Of a DNA stretch of 64,000 nucleotides, positions 33,400 to 44,320 are shown in pieces. The number at the start of each line of letters is the position of its first letter. The stretch's first letter is position 1. Made by a program: the position numbers and the translations under genes. The notes beneath the pieces are model-generated. The model was given only the letters and a program-made list of their open reading frames with translations. It was not told the DNA's origin and searched no databases. This DNA comes from Chionoecetes opilio (Eukaryota > Arthropoda > Malacostraca > Decapoda > Majidae): NCBI GenBank assembly GCA_016584305.1, contig JACEEZ010023454.1, forward strand, positions 177,374-241,373. The letters run 5' to 3'.

Positions 33400-34200
33400 T
33401 TTCCAAAACAAAAAATTTCAACACAAAATGTATGCTATCACAGTCCCACCACCTTCAGACACACACAATCACCACTCACATATGTATATCTATGGTCTCA
33501 CCAACAAGTAGCATTCATACGGTGATATCTTCGCCCCCAATACACATCACGACCCAAATCACAACACAATACACCTGTGATCTTATAACTCCTTTACATT
33601 CTCAGAACACCACGACATACCCATACATGTATCGTAACGTGACACACACACTCCAGACCAGAACTCACATGTCCCAGAACTCACTCCTGTATTAAGTATA
33701 AATTATATGTAAATACTGTGCTTAATCATTTATTATATCCAAAATTGTAAATATGTGCAAACAGGGAAAATACGAATTCATCCTCACTGTAGTTTACAAG
33801 GCCTGCTAATTTATGAGAAGAAAACTATGCATGCAACAGAGTTAGTACATAGGCTGCAACTACACCCAAAGACAGGACATTGGCCTTTCACACCCAAGAC
33901 CTTATTTACTAGGGGTGTTTTGGAGCTAAAAAAAATAATTTCTCATAACTTGGGGGATTATATGTAACCTAAACTTACCATGAACTGGTTAGAAAACCTT
34001 TGGTCAATACACTAGTAAGGGAAGTTGGTAAAATACATGAATTACTTAAGCATAAAGACTGGCTTTAAAGTAATCGTCCAGACCATTTCATCATTCCTGA
34101 TTTAATGCAGTCAAAATATAGCCATGATCGAGTATATCAACAATATGTTGTCACTTTTTGCATCCAGCTCTGCGGAGACTTGGAGAAAAATGTAGTACTT
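33400..34200. other. No gene seen; ACACA-rich and AT-rich sequence
   Basis: Short frames only. Contains an imperfect ACA-rich stretch (33430-33700) and AT-rich sequence up to the region downstream of the transposase stop. Confidence 0.5.
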
Positions 34201-34374
34201 GGGGATTTTTTGATGCAAGTATGTGCCGTGTCGCACAAAAAAAATATCGGAAGCACCCCGGGATTCTACGGGTACTTTATTTTTCTCTGAGTCTCCGTGT
34301 GTCTGCTTCGGGCGGGGCTGGGAGGCTTCCTGCTGTGACGTCGCCAGCAAGTTTCGCGCCACGGCTGGAATGTA

Positions 34375-34515
34375 GCTGTTATTTTTCCCGCGCTTTTTAC
34401 AAAAGTCATGTTTTTAGGGAAATAAGGCTTTGAAATTAATTATTTTTTGTGGATTAGGTATTTTGAATGAACATTCAACATACTTATGCAAAGAAAAAAT
34501 GGGTCTGGACGATGA
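34375..34515. repeat. Repeat copy containing the empty site of the TA-flanked MITE
   Basis: TACAAAAGTCATG through GGTATTTTGAATGAACATTC to GTCTGGACGA matches 60930-60990 joined directly to 61466-61520. Here the site reads GGATTAGGTATTTTG without insertion, giving the pre-insertion sequence of MITE 60991-61465. Confidence 0.88.
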
Positions 34516-34558
34516 CTAAGAATAGCGAGTTTCTTAAGGAAAGTTAGATGTTGGTTTA

Positions 34559-35484
34559 TCAGTGTAGTAGTGCCATCTTCTCCTGCCATTCTACTTTCCC
34601 GTTACTCATGAAGTAATTCTTAAAGTTATCGCGCACTACTTTAGCCTGATTTGAGTGTCCCCTACCAGGTGCCTGTAGTCTCTCAAATCCAACTGCCTCC
34701 TGACGCTGTCTTGGAATGACAATTCCGTGGTCAGTGTCTTCCCTTTCTATGGTCTCCGGAGATAAGGGTACCTTACAGTTCACCCGCAAAAAATTATGAA
34801 GCACTACAGCTGCACATATAATCTTAATTACATATTCAGGCTTTGACTTTATAGCTTGTTGGAACACACCAAATTTTGCTGCCAGTATTCCGAAGGCATT
34901 TTCGGAAACACGCCTAGCTCGAGACAATCTATAATTGAAGATTCTCTGGTCACCAGTCAAGTTTTTTCCTGGATAAGGTTTCATCATGTATGTCTTGAGT
35001 GGAAATGCATCATCACCAACAATTACAAATGGAGATTGTGTTGATGAATAAGGTAATGGTGATTCACTGGGTACCTGAAGCTTCTTGTCTTCTATGTATT
35101 TTTTTAAGTTGCACTTATCCCATACACCGGCATCACTTGCACGACCCTGGGCCCCAACATCAATGTACAAGAACTTGTATGATGCATCAACAAGAGCTAA
35201 CATAATGACACTGTGATGGGATTTGTAGTCAAAATATTCTGCTCCTGTGTTATCTGGTTTGATCACAAGGAAGCGCTTCCCATCAAAGGGCTCCTATGCA
35301 GTTAGGAAATTGCCAAACATTGCTAAAGCCGCTTGCCACTTCTTGCCACTCAGCAGATGTTGTAGGAAGCTTGAGGTAGGTGCCCCTCAGACTGCAAACA
35401 GGGCATCACAGACTTCTGGTATTATGCTGGATATCAGGTTGTGGCTTATCCTGTATTGGAATTCCAATGAGCGGCGAGATTCTC
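34559..35484 (-). pseudogene. Harbinger (HARBI1-type) DDE transposase, exon 2
   Basis: Minus strand from the acceptor CTTTCAG/GAGAATC at 35485: SRRSLEFQYRISHNLISSII, a frame change, TYLKLPTTSAEWQEV, WQFPNCIGA, a second frame change near 35290, then an open 235-codon run. The DDE residues are readable: D in IDVGAQGRASDAGVW, GDDAFPL, and E in RRVSENAFGILAAKF. The two frame changes make it a pseudogene. Exon 1 lies at 38667-39003 beyond a 3.2-kb intron, in matching phase. Confidence 0.85.
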
Positions 35485-35573
35485 CTGAAAGTATAAGATC
35501 ATGTTAGCTTGTGCTTGAATAATACCAATCATGTAAATTTTATTTTTCCCGAAGGCATGTGCAACAATAAAAG

Positions 35574-35600
35574 ATAGTAATAATAATAATAATAATAATA
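35574..35600. repeat. (TAA)n microsatellite
   Basis: Short AATAAT repeat in the transposase intron. Confidence 0.85.
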
Positions 35601-36198
35601 TAAAAATGGTAGCAACAACAATAATTGGTAATAATAATTATAGAATGATGATAATAACGGTAATAGCTACTAGTACAATAATTATTTCTGCTCACCCTGT
35701 GAGCAGAATCAGCTTCAGAGCCGCAGACCCTTTTTTAATGCAAATTTGGGTTTAGGTAGGAGGTTAAAACCTGGAAACCCGTCGGGAAAACGTGGTTTTG
35801 GGGGGGGAAAATGGCAACTAGTTTTGCACGGTAGTAGATTATGTGAATGACAAAATATATCCTGTAAACACACTATGTGATGCTATAAAGCCGAGTTGAC
35901 AGAAAAATATATAACCGAGTCTACACGAATTACCTACCTATTCCTAAAAAATTCCCGTTAAATCTTGACAACAGTAAAACTGCATATTAATACAATACAT
36001 GGACATTGGTTACATAATCTGACATAACTGGGGGATTGTAACCCTACAGACCCTCCCTCCCCGCTAGTTCACTAACCTAACCTGGACATTGGTTGCTTAG
36101 CCTAACCTATAGCGGGGAGAAAGGGGGGATACCTGCAAAATTAAGCATTTCTGACAATTTTCCATGTAACCATCATTCTTAACACATCAAATATATTA

Positions 36199-36510
36199 TT
36201 TTACACTAGGACCAGATTTCCCTACACAATTGTGAGTATGGTTTCTGTTTACCTTACTAGATTCTAAGAAATATTTTCTATGAGCTTCCGTCGCTAATAA
36301 TTACTTTTAGAGATATGACGGGAGTCAGGAAGTGGGTTAGGTTAGATATTTTTTCATATCCTATACAATCTCCTTCCTATTAAAAACAACGTAAATCTCC
36401 AAAGTAGTGATTTGCGACGGAAATTCTTAGAGATAATGTGTTTCAGAATCCATTAAGGTAAACAGAAATCATACTCCCAACTGTGTGGAAGATTCTGGTC
36501 CTAGTGTAAA
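36199..36510. mobile_element. MITE with ~100-bp inverted arms
   Basis: Ends TTACACTAGGACCAGA and TCTGGTCCTAGTGTAA. Arms extend inward through GAGTATGGTTTCTGTTTACC and its complement to TTCCGTCGC. The central loop is short. It lies in the Harbinger transposase intron. Confidence 0.85.
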
Positions 36511-37119
36511 AAAAATTCCACATAAAAGTATGGTATTAGTTCGGTAGTGGGCTTTCAAAATTCCTAGGATTCTTATCTACATCATCGTGTAGATTTCGTC
36601 ATTCTTATATTTGGAACCCCATATCCCATAGCGCAATTAAATAATAATGGCATTAGATGTAGTACCGAATATGCACCGTTATTTCGGCCAGAAACGGTTA
36701 ACTTAGGTTAAATCAGGTTAGGTTAGGTTAGAGGTTGGGGTTTGGTTTAGTAACAGATGATATCAAGTATTATTTCCGACAAAAGTTAGTGCCAGATTCA
36801 TTCATTACACATCAAAACTGGCACTCGTGGAGAATGTGGGTCCCTCACGGACAGCTGCTAGGTTAGGTTAGTTAAGGTTAGAAATAGTTTGTGAGGCGGA
36901 CAATACAAACTTCTGATTATTCCAAAACAACTCAAAATTGCCCAGGAAAATATGTCAGGAATAAAATGGGTAAATATCCAGATGAACACCGAACTCAATT
37001 TGGTGGACGAATTTTTTTTTTCTGGTGTGTTTTTTATGTGTTTTGAATGAATCTGCTAACCGTTTATGTCGCTTTTTTTTTTTTTTTTTTTTTTTTTTTG
37101 CAAAAATGACAAAAAAAAA

Positions 37120-37215
37120 AATTAACCTACACCTAACCTACCTTTACCTATACCTAACCTAAACCATACCTAACCTAACCTAACCTAACCTAAACCATAC
37201 CTAACCTAACTTTAT
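37120..37215. repeat. CCTAA-rich tract (telomere-like words)
   Basis: AACCTAACCTAACCTAAACC-type sequence near the centre of the foldback. It resembles the arthropod TTAGG telomere repeat but is irregular and internal. Confidence 0.6.
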
Positions 37216-37440
37216 CTTTACCCATATAAAAAACAAAAAAAACCACTACCTTTATCTACCGAAATAAAAATAAAAAAATAAAAATTGCGACAGAAACGGT
37301 TCGCAGATTCATACACAACACATAAAAACACCAGAAAAAAATAGTTCCGTCCACCAAAGTGAGTTCGGTGTTCATATGGATATTTACCATAAAATGAAAC
37401 TAAACCTAACCTTAACCAAACCTAGCAGCCGTCCGGGTAA

Positions 37441-37535
37441 TAATGGACGAGAGTTTCGCGGTCGTTTTCAGACACCGACTATTTTTTCTTGGCCTACAAT
37501 AGGTGCTTGTTCTAATGGTGGTAATTTTATTTTGC

Positions 37536-37573
<38 letters not shown>

Positions 37574-38479
37574 AACCAAACCAAACCTTAAAGGTTTTAA
37601 GGAAGCTTAACCTAACCCTATAGGTTTTAATGAAACCTAACCTAACCTAACCTTAAAGGTTTTAATGAAGCTTAACCTAACCTTATAGGTTTTAATGAAA
37701 CTTAACCTAACCTTAAAGGTTTTAATGAAACTTAACCTAACCTTATAGGTTTTAATGAAACTTAACCTAACCTTATAGGTTTTAATGAAACTTAACCTAA
37801 CCTTAAAGGTTTTAGTGAAACTTAACCTAACCTTAAAGGTTTTAGTGAAACTTAACCTAACCTTAAAGGTTTTAGTGAAACTTAACCTAACCTTAAAGGT
37901 TTTAGTGAAACTTAACCTAACCTTAAAGGTTTTAATGAAACTTAACCTAACCTTAAAGGTTTTAGTGAAACTTAACCTAACCTTAAAGGTTTTAGTGAAA
38001 CTTAACCTAACCTTAAAGGTTTTAATGAAACTTAACCTAACCTTATAGGTTTTAGTGAAACTTAACCTAACCTTAAAGGTTTTAGTGAAACTTAACCTAA
38101 CCTTAAAGGTTTTAGTGAAACTTAACCTAACCTTAAAGGTTTTAGTGAAACTTAACCTAACCTTAAAGGTTTTAATGAAACTTAACCTAACCTTAAAGGT
38201 TTTAGTGAAACTTAACCTAACCTTAAAGGTTTTAATGAAACTTAACCTAACCTTAAAGGTTTTAGTGAAACTTAACCTAACCTTAAAGGTTTTAATGAAA
38301 CTTAACCTAACCTTATAGGTTTTAATGAAACTTAATCTAACCTTAACCACAAAGTATATATTTTTTTTTTTATGGGTTTGCACAAAACGAAACTATCTCC
38401 ATTAGAACAAGCACCTATTGTAGGCCAAGAAAAAATAGACGGTGTCTCTGAAAACGACCGCGAAACTCTCGTCCATTAT
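37441..38479. mobile_element. MITE family A/B, copy B, with expanded minisatellite
   Basis: Ends TAATGGACGAGAGTTTCGCG and CGCGAAACTCTCGTCCATTA with TAA on both sides. Arms run about 90 bp (to CTATCTCCATTAGAACAAGC). It is the same family as copy A, but its interior carries an A-tract and about 25 copies of a 30-bp unit. It inserted into the right arm of the foldback at 36541-38584. Confidence 0.85.
37587..38345. repeat. 30-bp minisatellite, about 25 units
   Basis: Unit TTAAAGGTTTTAGTGAAACT plus TAACCTAACC. Since 30 is divisible by three, both strands give long open frames with a 10-residue period (KVRLSFTKTF on the minus strand). These are repeat artefacts. Confidence 0.96.
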
Positions 38480-38666
38480 AACCGCTGTACCGCTGTCCGT
38501 GAGGGACCCATTCTCCACGAGTGCCTCAAAACTAATCACGAAAACCAAGTTTCGGCCTCAAAATCGGTGAAAGCACACTACCGAAGTTTTACCCAAAATA
38601 ATTACCCAAACCTCGTACTCTATTACTGGTTGAAATGAGCAAAATATCGTAAAAGTAATCATTTAC

Positions 38667-39003
38667 CTGTGGCCAAGTAGCGGAGTGTAACTGACAGGCG
38701 TTGAGCTGGTGACACAGCTTTCCTTAACTTGGTGTCTTGTTTTCGGATGAGAGGTGACACCAGGTTCAGCAGCTTCACAAAATTGTCTTTGGACATCCTG
38801 TGAAACTCGTAAAACCCACGAGAATCCTCCAGGAACATTTCTTTTAAAAGGTTGTTGAACACGTTTTTTGACTTTTTGGCCAACCAAGGTCTTGACCATT
38901 CTCTTCTTCGTTTTTTGGGTTTTCTGTTTATATGTTGGTGAGCTTGTATACAAGTTGCCAATGCCATTGCAGCCAAAGCCAACTCCTCGGTTCCATCGCT
39001 CAT
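38667..39003 (-). pseudogene. Harbinger transposase, exon 1 (N-terminal domain)
   Basis: ATG at 39003 (MSDGTEELALAAMALA), then RRREWSRPWLAKKSKN, DSRGFYEFHRMSKDNFVKLL, IRKQDTKLRKAVSPAQRL and TLRYLATG: the helix-turn-helix N-terminal region typical of PIF/Harbinger transposases. The donor ACAG/GTAAAT at 38666 leaves one base that the exon 2 acceptor at 35485 completes to Gly (ATG/ES). This exon is intact; exon 2 is not. Confidence 0.85.
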
Positions 39004-39448
39004 TGTCACGTATAAGAGAAAACGCGAGTATGCCCAATTGGGCGGCCGCCAAATTAAAAAAGGTGGGCAAATTTTTCGGCCGGTGAAATCTGGCAACTTT
39101 ACTTTACCTGAGAATGACCCACGGGCCACACATAGGCTCAATGACCCAGTGACCAGCATGGAAGGTGAAGGTGCTGACAGGTCTCTCCCTATCGCGGGCA
39201 GAGGGAATAGAGAGAAAGACCCTTGCGGCCTGTTTTCTGTGAACGAGCTGTACCATGGATTCCATAAACCTCAACGCTCTTCATCTTGCAAGTACAATTA
39301 TAGAATAACCACAAGACTTAAGCAAAAAAAAATTTTTTTAGCGGTTGCACAAATATATGGCGAATACATTGATACACATTCAAGTTTGTTTAGCGACTAT
39401 AAGAATTCTGGCAAAAGTCCCGCCTACACAGAGATATTGTCACACAGG

Positions 39449-40532
39449 GGCCAGATGCTGAGAGTGAGCTAGGGCGCCCTATCCACTAGGGCGCCTGTGG
39501 TAAGGCGAAACGCCCTCCCACCGCTATGCTCAGTCGAGATTGCTGCCTTAGTGGCACCGCTAAAGGCGCTGAAAACTAAGGCATGGTCAGACCCTGACTT
39601 AGTGAGCTGCTGAGGGCCTTTGACAGACATTCATCTTCTGTTTATAAAGCAAATACAGCCTTGTTTCAGTTCCTACAACGTAACAATTGGTGTTTACGTA
39701 TTAATAGTGTTGCAAGGTATGTATGAATTGATCGTGCAAGACTAATGCGGCATTATAGGGTGTTATATGCTGGTGATAAGAAATGTTGTGTTGTGTGTTG
39801 GTTAGGGGCGGGCGGCGAGCGGCGGGCGGCAGGTGCTCCGCCCGCACTAAAATGTTGAACTATTACACGGTATTATCATACTACCAGATGATATTTAGGA
39901 CAGCTGAACATACCATCATCTTCACGAGACATTAGTGCATATCATGAATGCATAAAACTTGCAGTAAACTATACCTATAATAAGATAATGAGAGCAAAAT
40001 GAAATCGTGTATAAACTTTTTTTTCACCTTTTTTTATTCATCTTCTCCTTATTCCTGGAATGTTGCTTGCATTAAATTTTCACTCACTGTCCCGGAATCG
40101 GCACACCTTAACGATTATCATGGTGTATGGCACGTCCCAATGCAAAAATATATAAGTGGTCAAAACCTGCGATGAACGTCAAACTTGTGATGAAACAGCT
40201 TTTGGCGGGGGAGAGCGGTGTATCCTTGCCATAAGTGCTTGGTTAGGGAGGGAGGGACAACATTCCTTGCTTCAGCAGAGACGTGTTCAAGCCTTGTGAT
40301 TGGTCGAAGCTGCCTAAGCAGCGCTCAGATAGGCAACGTGATTGGCTAGTAGGATTCTCGGACCACGCCCACGCCATAGGCTTTGGAGGTGTAAGGCAGT
40401 GCAAAAGCGCCTGAACTTTCGACTGTACATGGGCTTTAGTCTGTGCCTTAGCCGGGCCGTTACAAAAGCGCCTGAAGACGGGTAAGGCGCTCTTTTCGCC
40501 TTACCTCTATGGCACTTCTCAGCATCTCCCCC
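39449..40532. mobile_element. Possible TIR element, about 1.08 kb
   Basis: AGATGCTGAGAGTG near 39452 and CACTTCTCAGCATCT near 40530 are inverted, as are GGTAAGGCGAAACGCCC and GCGCTCTTTTCGCCTTACC just inside them. No clear duplication of flanking bases. Contains two ATTGG boxes and GC-rich stretches but no ORF. Confidence 0.55.
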
Positions 40533-40539
40533 CAGGTAT

Positions 40540-41030
40540 CCGCAGTGTACGGGTTAAAGAAGCAGGTCCTAAAGTATAAATAATAAATGAATGAAATAAA
40601 TAAAACTGCCAGTGCGATTACTCACGTCCTCAAGGCCCTGCTGTGTTTTATCTTCACTCCACACTTCAAGTGTTATTAAGTGACTACGCGGAGTTTTGGC
40701 AACGCACTTCTTAATATTTGCAGGGACATTAACACATTACTAACAGACTTTGAGTTCATTTTTATTCTAATAACTCATTTTTAGATTCTGTTGTAAAGTA
40801 CTCTACCAGTTTATTGATGACCTTAAGTGCATTGTCCTTATATCATTACTCCTGTTATACCAAACATTTAGTGGGATTCCTCTTTGCTATGTTGTCATGA
40901 AAGCCCTCACCTTGTATAGGTATTTTTTAAGGATCATTGGCAACACTGAGAATCTTTAGTACACAATGATGTAACAAAGTTAGGTATACATGTCTTTATA
41001 CCATCGCGGGGACGCAATGGAGTAGGTGAC
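40540..41030. other. No feature seen
   Basis: AT-rich intron sequence without ORF or repeat structure that I can support. Confidence 0.5.
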
Positions 41031-41035
41031 CGAGC

Positions 41036-42499
41036 GATATTAGGGTACTGGTTAGATATTATATGTATGTGTGAAATGTTAGTATATCCCAACAGCAGGA
41101 TGTGTGTGTGTCTGTGTGTCTACCTGTATCATCATCACCTTTTGATGAAATGCACAAACCAGCATGGTGAGAGTTGTGTCAGCGTGTTGAGCAAGGATGC
41201 TGATGCTGACTCACCACGCGAGCCTGTCCACGCGCCACAGGCCATGAGAGACCGGAATCTTGGAAGTTCCGGTCAATCTCCTTATAGGCTGTCGACGAAA
41301 CGGAGAGCAGCAGAACAAGGGGAGACGCGATACCTGGCGCTCAAGACACCTTCAAGAGGGTCTGTGTGTACTCTACACACTTGAGGGTGTGAGAGTACTT
41401 TGTCACGTAAATAGTTGTTCAGGCCCTGTCTATTAGACATTAGTTTCAATGGCCGTTACCTAAAAGAACCCCGTGACATTATTATTGTATAAACTTCACA
41501 AGTGTACATATATATATTATTATATATTGTTGATAGTATATTGTCTTACTCGAATCCTTTGGCACTAAAAAATACTTATAAATTACTTAAAAAACCGCTC
41601 GACCACGATTAGCCCAATACCACCTTATACCACTTCATTGATGTGTACCTCTGGGCAACGAACAAAGTTACCTGCCTATCAAGAGGGCATCATCAGGCAA
41701 TCACCCCTTACAGGTCAGTAGCCTGTATCTACATGGTGTGATCCCGTTACCTGTAAAATAACCTTACTAAAAAGGGTAACATAAATGGTGACTCAGCGGT
41801 GGAATGTGCAACATTACATCACGGCATAGTGTTGCGTTGCAACACATATTGGTAATGTCCTAACATAAAAAGACGACAACGGTGGTATGTGGCAACATTA
41901 AATTGTAATATAAGTTACGTGCCTTAAATTAATAACTGAACGAGTACATACTAATTAATACACTTGAAGATGGTGGAAAATACCATGAGCAAGTGAACAA
42001 GTAAACAAAGGAAGCTTGAGAGACAAGCGAGAGGATAAGAGTGAGTAGATTGCTCATGCTGTGTCTAACAAACATGACCTCGCGGCAGCGAATCAGCACT
42101 TCTTCTTGCCCTTGTATCAATCACTGCTCCATCCACAAATAACTGTTCTGTATATAGAGACAGAAGGACAAGATTCTCCTGCATTAATTGCTCTGGGACT
42201 ACAGCTTTTTTTCAAGAGGACGAGGACGAGGACAAAGACGTTGCAAGGCTTTTATCATGGCACAGACGAAAGGACAAGATTTGAATTGTTATAATGAAGA
42301 CAGGACGAGAGGGACAGCAAGCCGACTCCTTAATCTCCAATACTTCCACAACTCAACACCCTCCCAGCCAACGCCCCGGGGCGGCCAGCCAGCGCGACAG
42401 CCCGTCAGTTGTGCGTCAACATACAACGCCTCTCAGCTGTTGGGATATACTAACATTTCACACATACATATAATATCTAACCAGCAGTACCCTAATATC
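41036..42499. mobile_element. Possible TIR element with 61-bp inverted ends
   Basis: GATATTAGGGTACTGGTTAG (41036) through ATCCCAACAGC (41096) is repeated inverted at 42436-42499 almost perfectly. The 1.34 kb between shows no transposase. Target duplication not resolved because CA repeats flank the right side. Confidence 0.7.
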
Positions 42500-42592
42500 C
42501 ACACACACACACACACACAGACACACATACGCACAAACTCACTCACACTCACACACGCACGCAAACACACACACACGCACACACACAAAACC
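42500..42592. repeat. CA-rich microsatellite
   Basis: Interrupted CA repeat with CACGCACG units. Confidence 0.9.
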
Positions 42593-42593
42593 G

Positions 42594-42854
42594 CCACGAT
42601 GGTCAAGTGGATAGAGCATTGGCGCGCCATTCCATGGTTAGCCGGTATGAATTCCCGCTCACTCACTGAGATTATTCACAAACAAATTCGGGCGGTTACT
42701 GCTGTTCCCCTTGAGCAAGGAGATAGGTGTGTGTGTTGTGTGAAATCCCAGCATTACCCAAAGTTCGGTAATAAAAAGCTCCAAGTTCGCTTCGGGAGGG
42801 TGAAAAGGGCAATCGCGAGTCCGGCTCGCGTGAATAAGACCATGGGTGAATGGC
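42594..42854 (+). mobile_element. Probable tRNA-derived SINE between CA repeats
   Basis: The head is tRNA-like: GATGGTCAAGTGGATAGAGC (A box) and CCGGTATGAATTCCCGC (B box with one change from GGTTCGAATCC). About 160 bp of unrelated tail follows up to a CA repeat. No polymerase III terminator or duplication was confirmed. Confidence 0.55.
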
Positions 42855-42861
42855 ACACACA

Positions 42862-42934
<73 letters not shown>

Positions 42935-42955
42935 ACACACACACACATATACACA
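42855..42955. repeat. (CA)n microsatellite
   Basis: CA repeat of about 100 bases with CATACA interruptions near its end. Confidence 0.95.
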
Positions 42956-43019
42956 AAATAGGAACAACTAGATGCATATAGTATATATGCAGACATAACC
43001 AGTTCCTGGTGGAACGCCG

Positions 43020-44215
43020 ACGTGAGTTTCGACAGGGGATACATGCTTGCAGTCTATATTGATCTCAAAAAGGCGATTGACTCAATGCATCGTGAGTCAC
43101 TCTAAGTCCTAGGATCTTCTGGGATTTTGCGGGATTCCTGCAAGGACTATTGGGTTGATGACTTGCCTGTACTCTGGGACTGAGAGTTACTGTGAAGTGT
43201 GGGGGAGGTGTATCCAAAATTTCTTCCTGTGAATACCGGAGTGAGGCAAGGGTGCGTCCCTACTTCATCACTTTTCAGCACTTGTACGGACTGGGTATTG
43301 GGCAAAGTCGTAGATCAAAGTGATTGTGGAGCATCCTCCGCCAATACCAAGATCACTGATCTTGTTTTTGCCGTTGACGCAGTACGTAATCTTTGCTGAA
43401 TCGCTGGAGATCCTGGTGTAGGCTCTCCAGGCGCTGCACGAGGAAGCAAAGCTTTTGGGACTTGAGATCTCCTGGCTCAAGACCATGGTCCAGGTGTTTA
43501 GGGGCTTACTAGATGAAACAGTACAGTCTGGTCATGCGTGCGGCGAGGACATTGAGATCTTGGAAATGTTTACATACCTTGGTAGCGCAGTCCATAATGA
43601 CGGCGGGTCACGTCAATAAGTATTACGGCTGATTGGCATAGCCCACGGTGTTATGGACTCGCTCAGCACGAGTATTTGGCGTTGTCGATAACTGTGCAGA
43701 AGGACAAAGATCCGGATCTTTAAGTCGCTCGTGATCCCTGTTTTACTGTATGGATGTGAGACATGGACACTAAATATCGACTTGAAGAGACGAATCGCTG
43801 CCTTTAGTAATAAGTGTCTTCGCAGAATCATGGGGTATCGCTGGGATGATTACGTGTCAAATCAGCGATTGCACCGTGAGACTGAATCGAGGCCTATTAC
43901 CTGCATAGTCCGTCAGCGCCAACTTCGGCTATATGGACATGTGGCACGCGATACTGAAACCGATCCTTCCCACCGGGTTGTTTCTGTAAGAGACAATCCG
44001 GCGTGGAGGAGGCCAAGGGGGCGCCCACAAGGCTCGTGGCTGGGGCAAGTTGATGTTTCATGTTGAGAGTTGCTATGTATGGGAAGGGAGCCTGCATGGG
44101 TATTCGTGCGTGGTGACCCCCGAAAGTAGCGTCGTAGGGTGGGCAAGGCGACGCGCACCCCCCAGCATATGCTCCCAATGATTGATTGAGACATGACCAC
44201 ACGAGTATAGCTAAG
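43020..44215 (+). pseudogene. LINE reverse transcriptase (possibly RTE-like), decayed
   Basis: Plus strand: VYIDLKKAIDSMHRESL (motif A), PVNTGVRQGCVPTSSLF (motif B), DLVFAVDAV (decayed catalytic FADD box), then frameshifts, then an open 112-codon piece from 43731 with PVLLYGCETWTLN, RIMGYRWDDYVSNQRLHRET and RQRQLRLYGHVAR, ending WLGQVDVSC. The sequence then runs into a CA repeat at 44246. Many stops in the first half. A minus-strand 3' fragment of the same family lies at 33155-33395. Confidence 0.82.
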
Positions 44216-44245
44216 GCCATGTATACTACAGCTAGGTAAAAACAA

Positions 44246-44274
44246 ACACACACACACACACACACATACACACA

Positions 44275-44319
<45 letters not shown>
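44246..44319. repeat. (CA)n microsatellite
   Basis: CA repeat at the 3' end of the LINE fragment. Confidence 0.95.

Positions 44320-44320
<1 letters not shown>

Larger units (their letters stand above)
36541..38584. mobile_element. Foldback element containing another MITE
   Basis: Ends TCGGTAGTGGGCTTTCA and TGAAAGCACACTACCGA. Long arms pair, for example ACTCGTGGAGAATGTGGGTC with ACCCATTCTCCACGAGTGCC, and GAACACCGAACTCA with GAGTTCGGTGTTC, around a centre near 37150 with T-rich and CCTAA-rich sequence. The right arm is split by the MITE at 37441-38479. The left arm has about 200 bp without a partner. Confidence 0.8.
29245..39100. mobile_element. PIF/Harbinger-like element: MADF-BESS gene (+) and DDE transposase (-)
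   Basis: Two convergent two-exon genes typical of PIF/Harbinger elements lie together: a MADF-BESS DNA-binding protein (29727-33153, +) and a HARBI1-type transposase (39003-34559, -). The left end may be GGGGCGGTCACACTAG at about 29248, a sequence type common at Harbinger termini. I could not find its inverted partner on the right, so the right boundary is only approximate. Both introns have been filled by other repeats. The transposase and the MADF exon each have frameshifts. Confidence 0.6.

Noticed and set aside
37120..38345. Telomere or interstitial telomeric array
   Set aside because: CCTAA words are present but the arrays follow a 30-bp MITE-internal unit, not a TTAGG tract.
37637..38383. 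248-codon minus-strand frame KVRLSFTKTF-repeat
   Set aside because: Translation of the 30-bp minisatellite within a MITE; a stop-free unit of 30 bp gives open frames automatically.
39038..39472. 144-codon plus-strand frame opposite Harbinger exon 1
   Set aside because: Overlaps antisense to the transposase N-terminal region and has no recognisable domain.
42188..42961. 257-codon plus-strand frame through the CA repeats
   Set aside because: A chance join of SINE and microsatellite sequence; half of it is a His-Thr dinucleotide translation.
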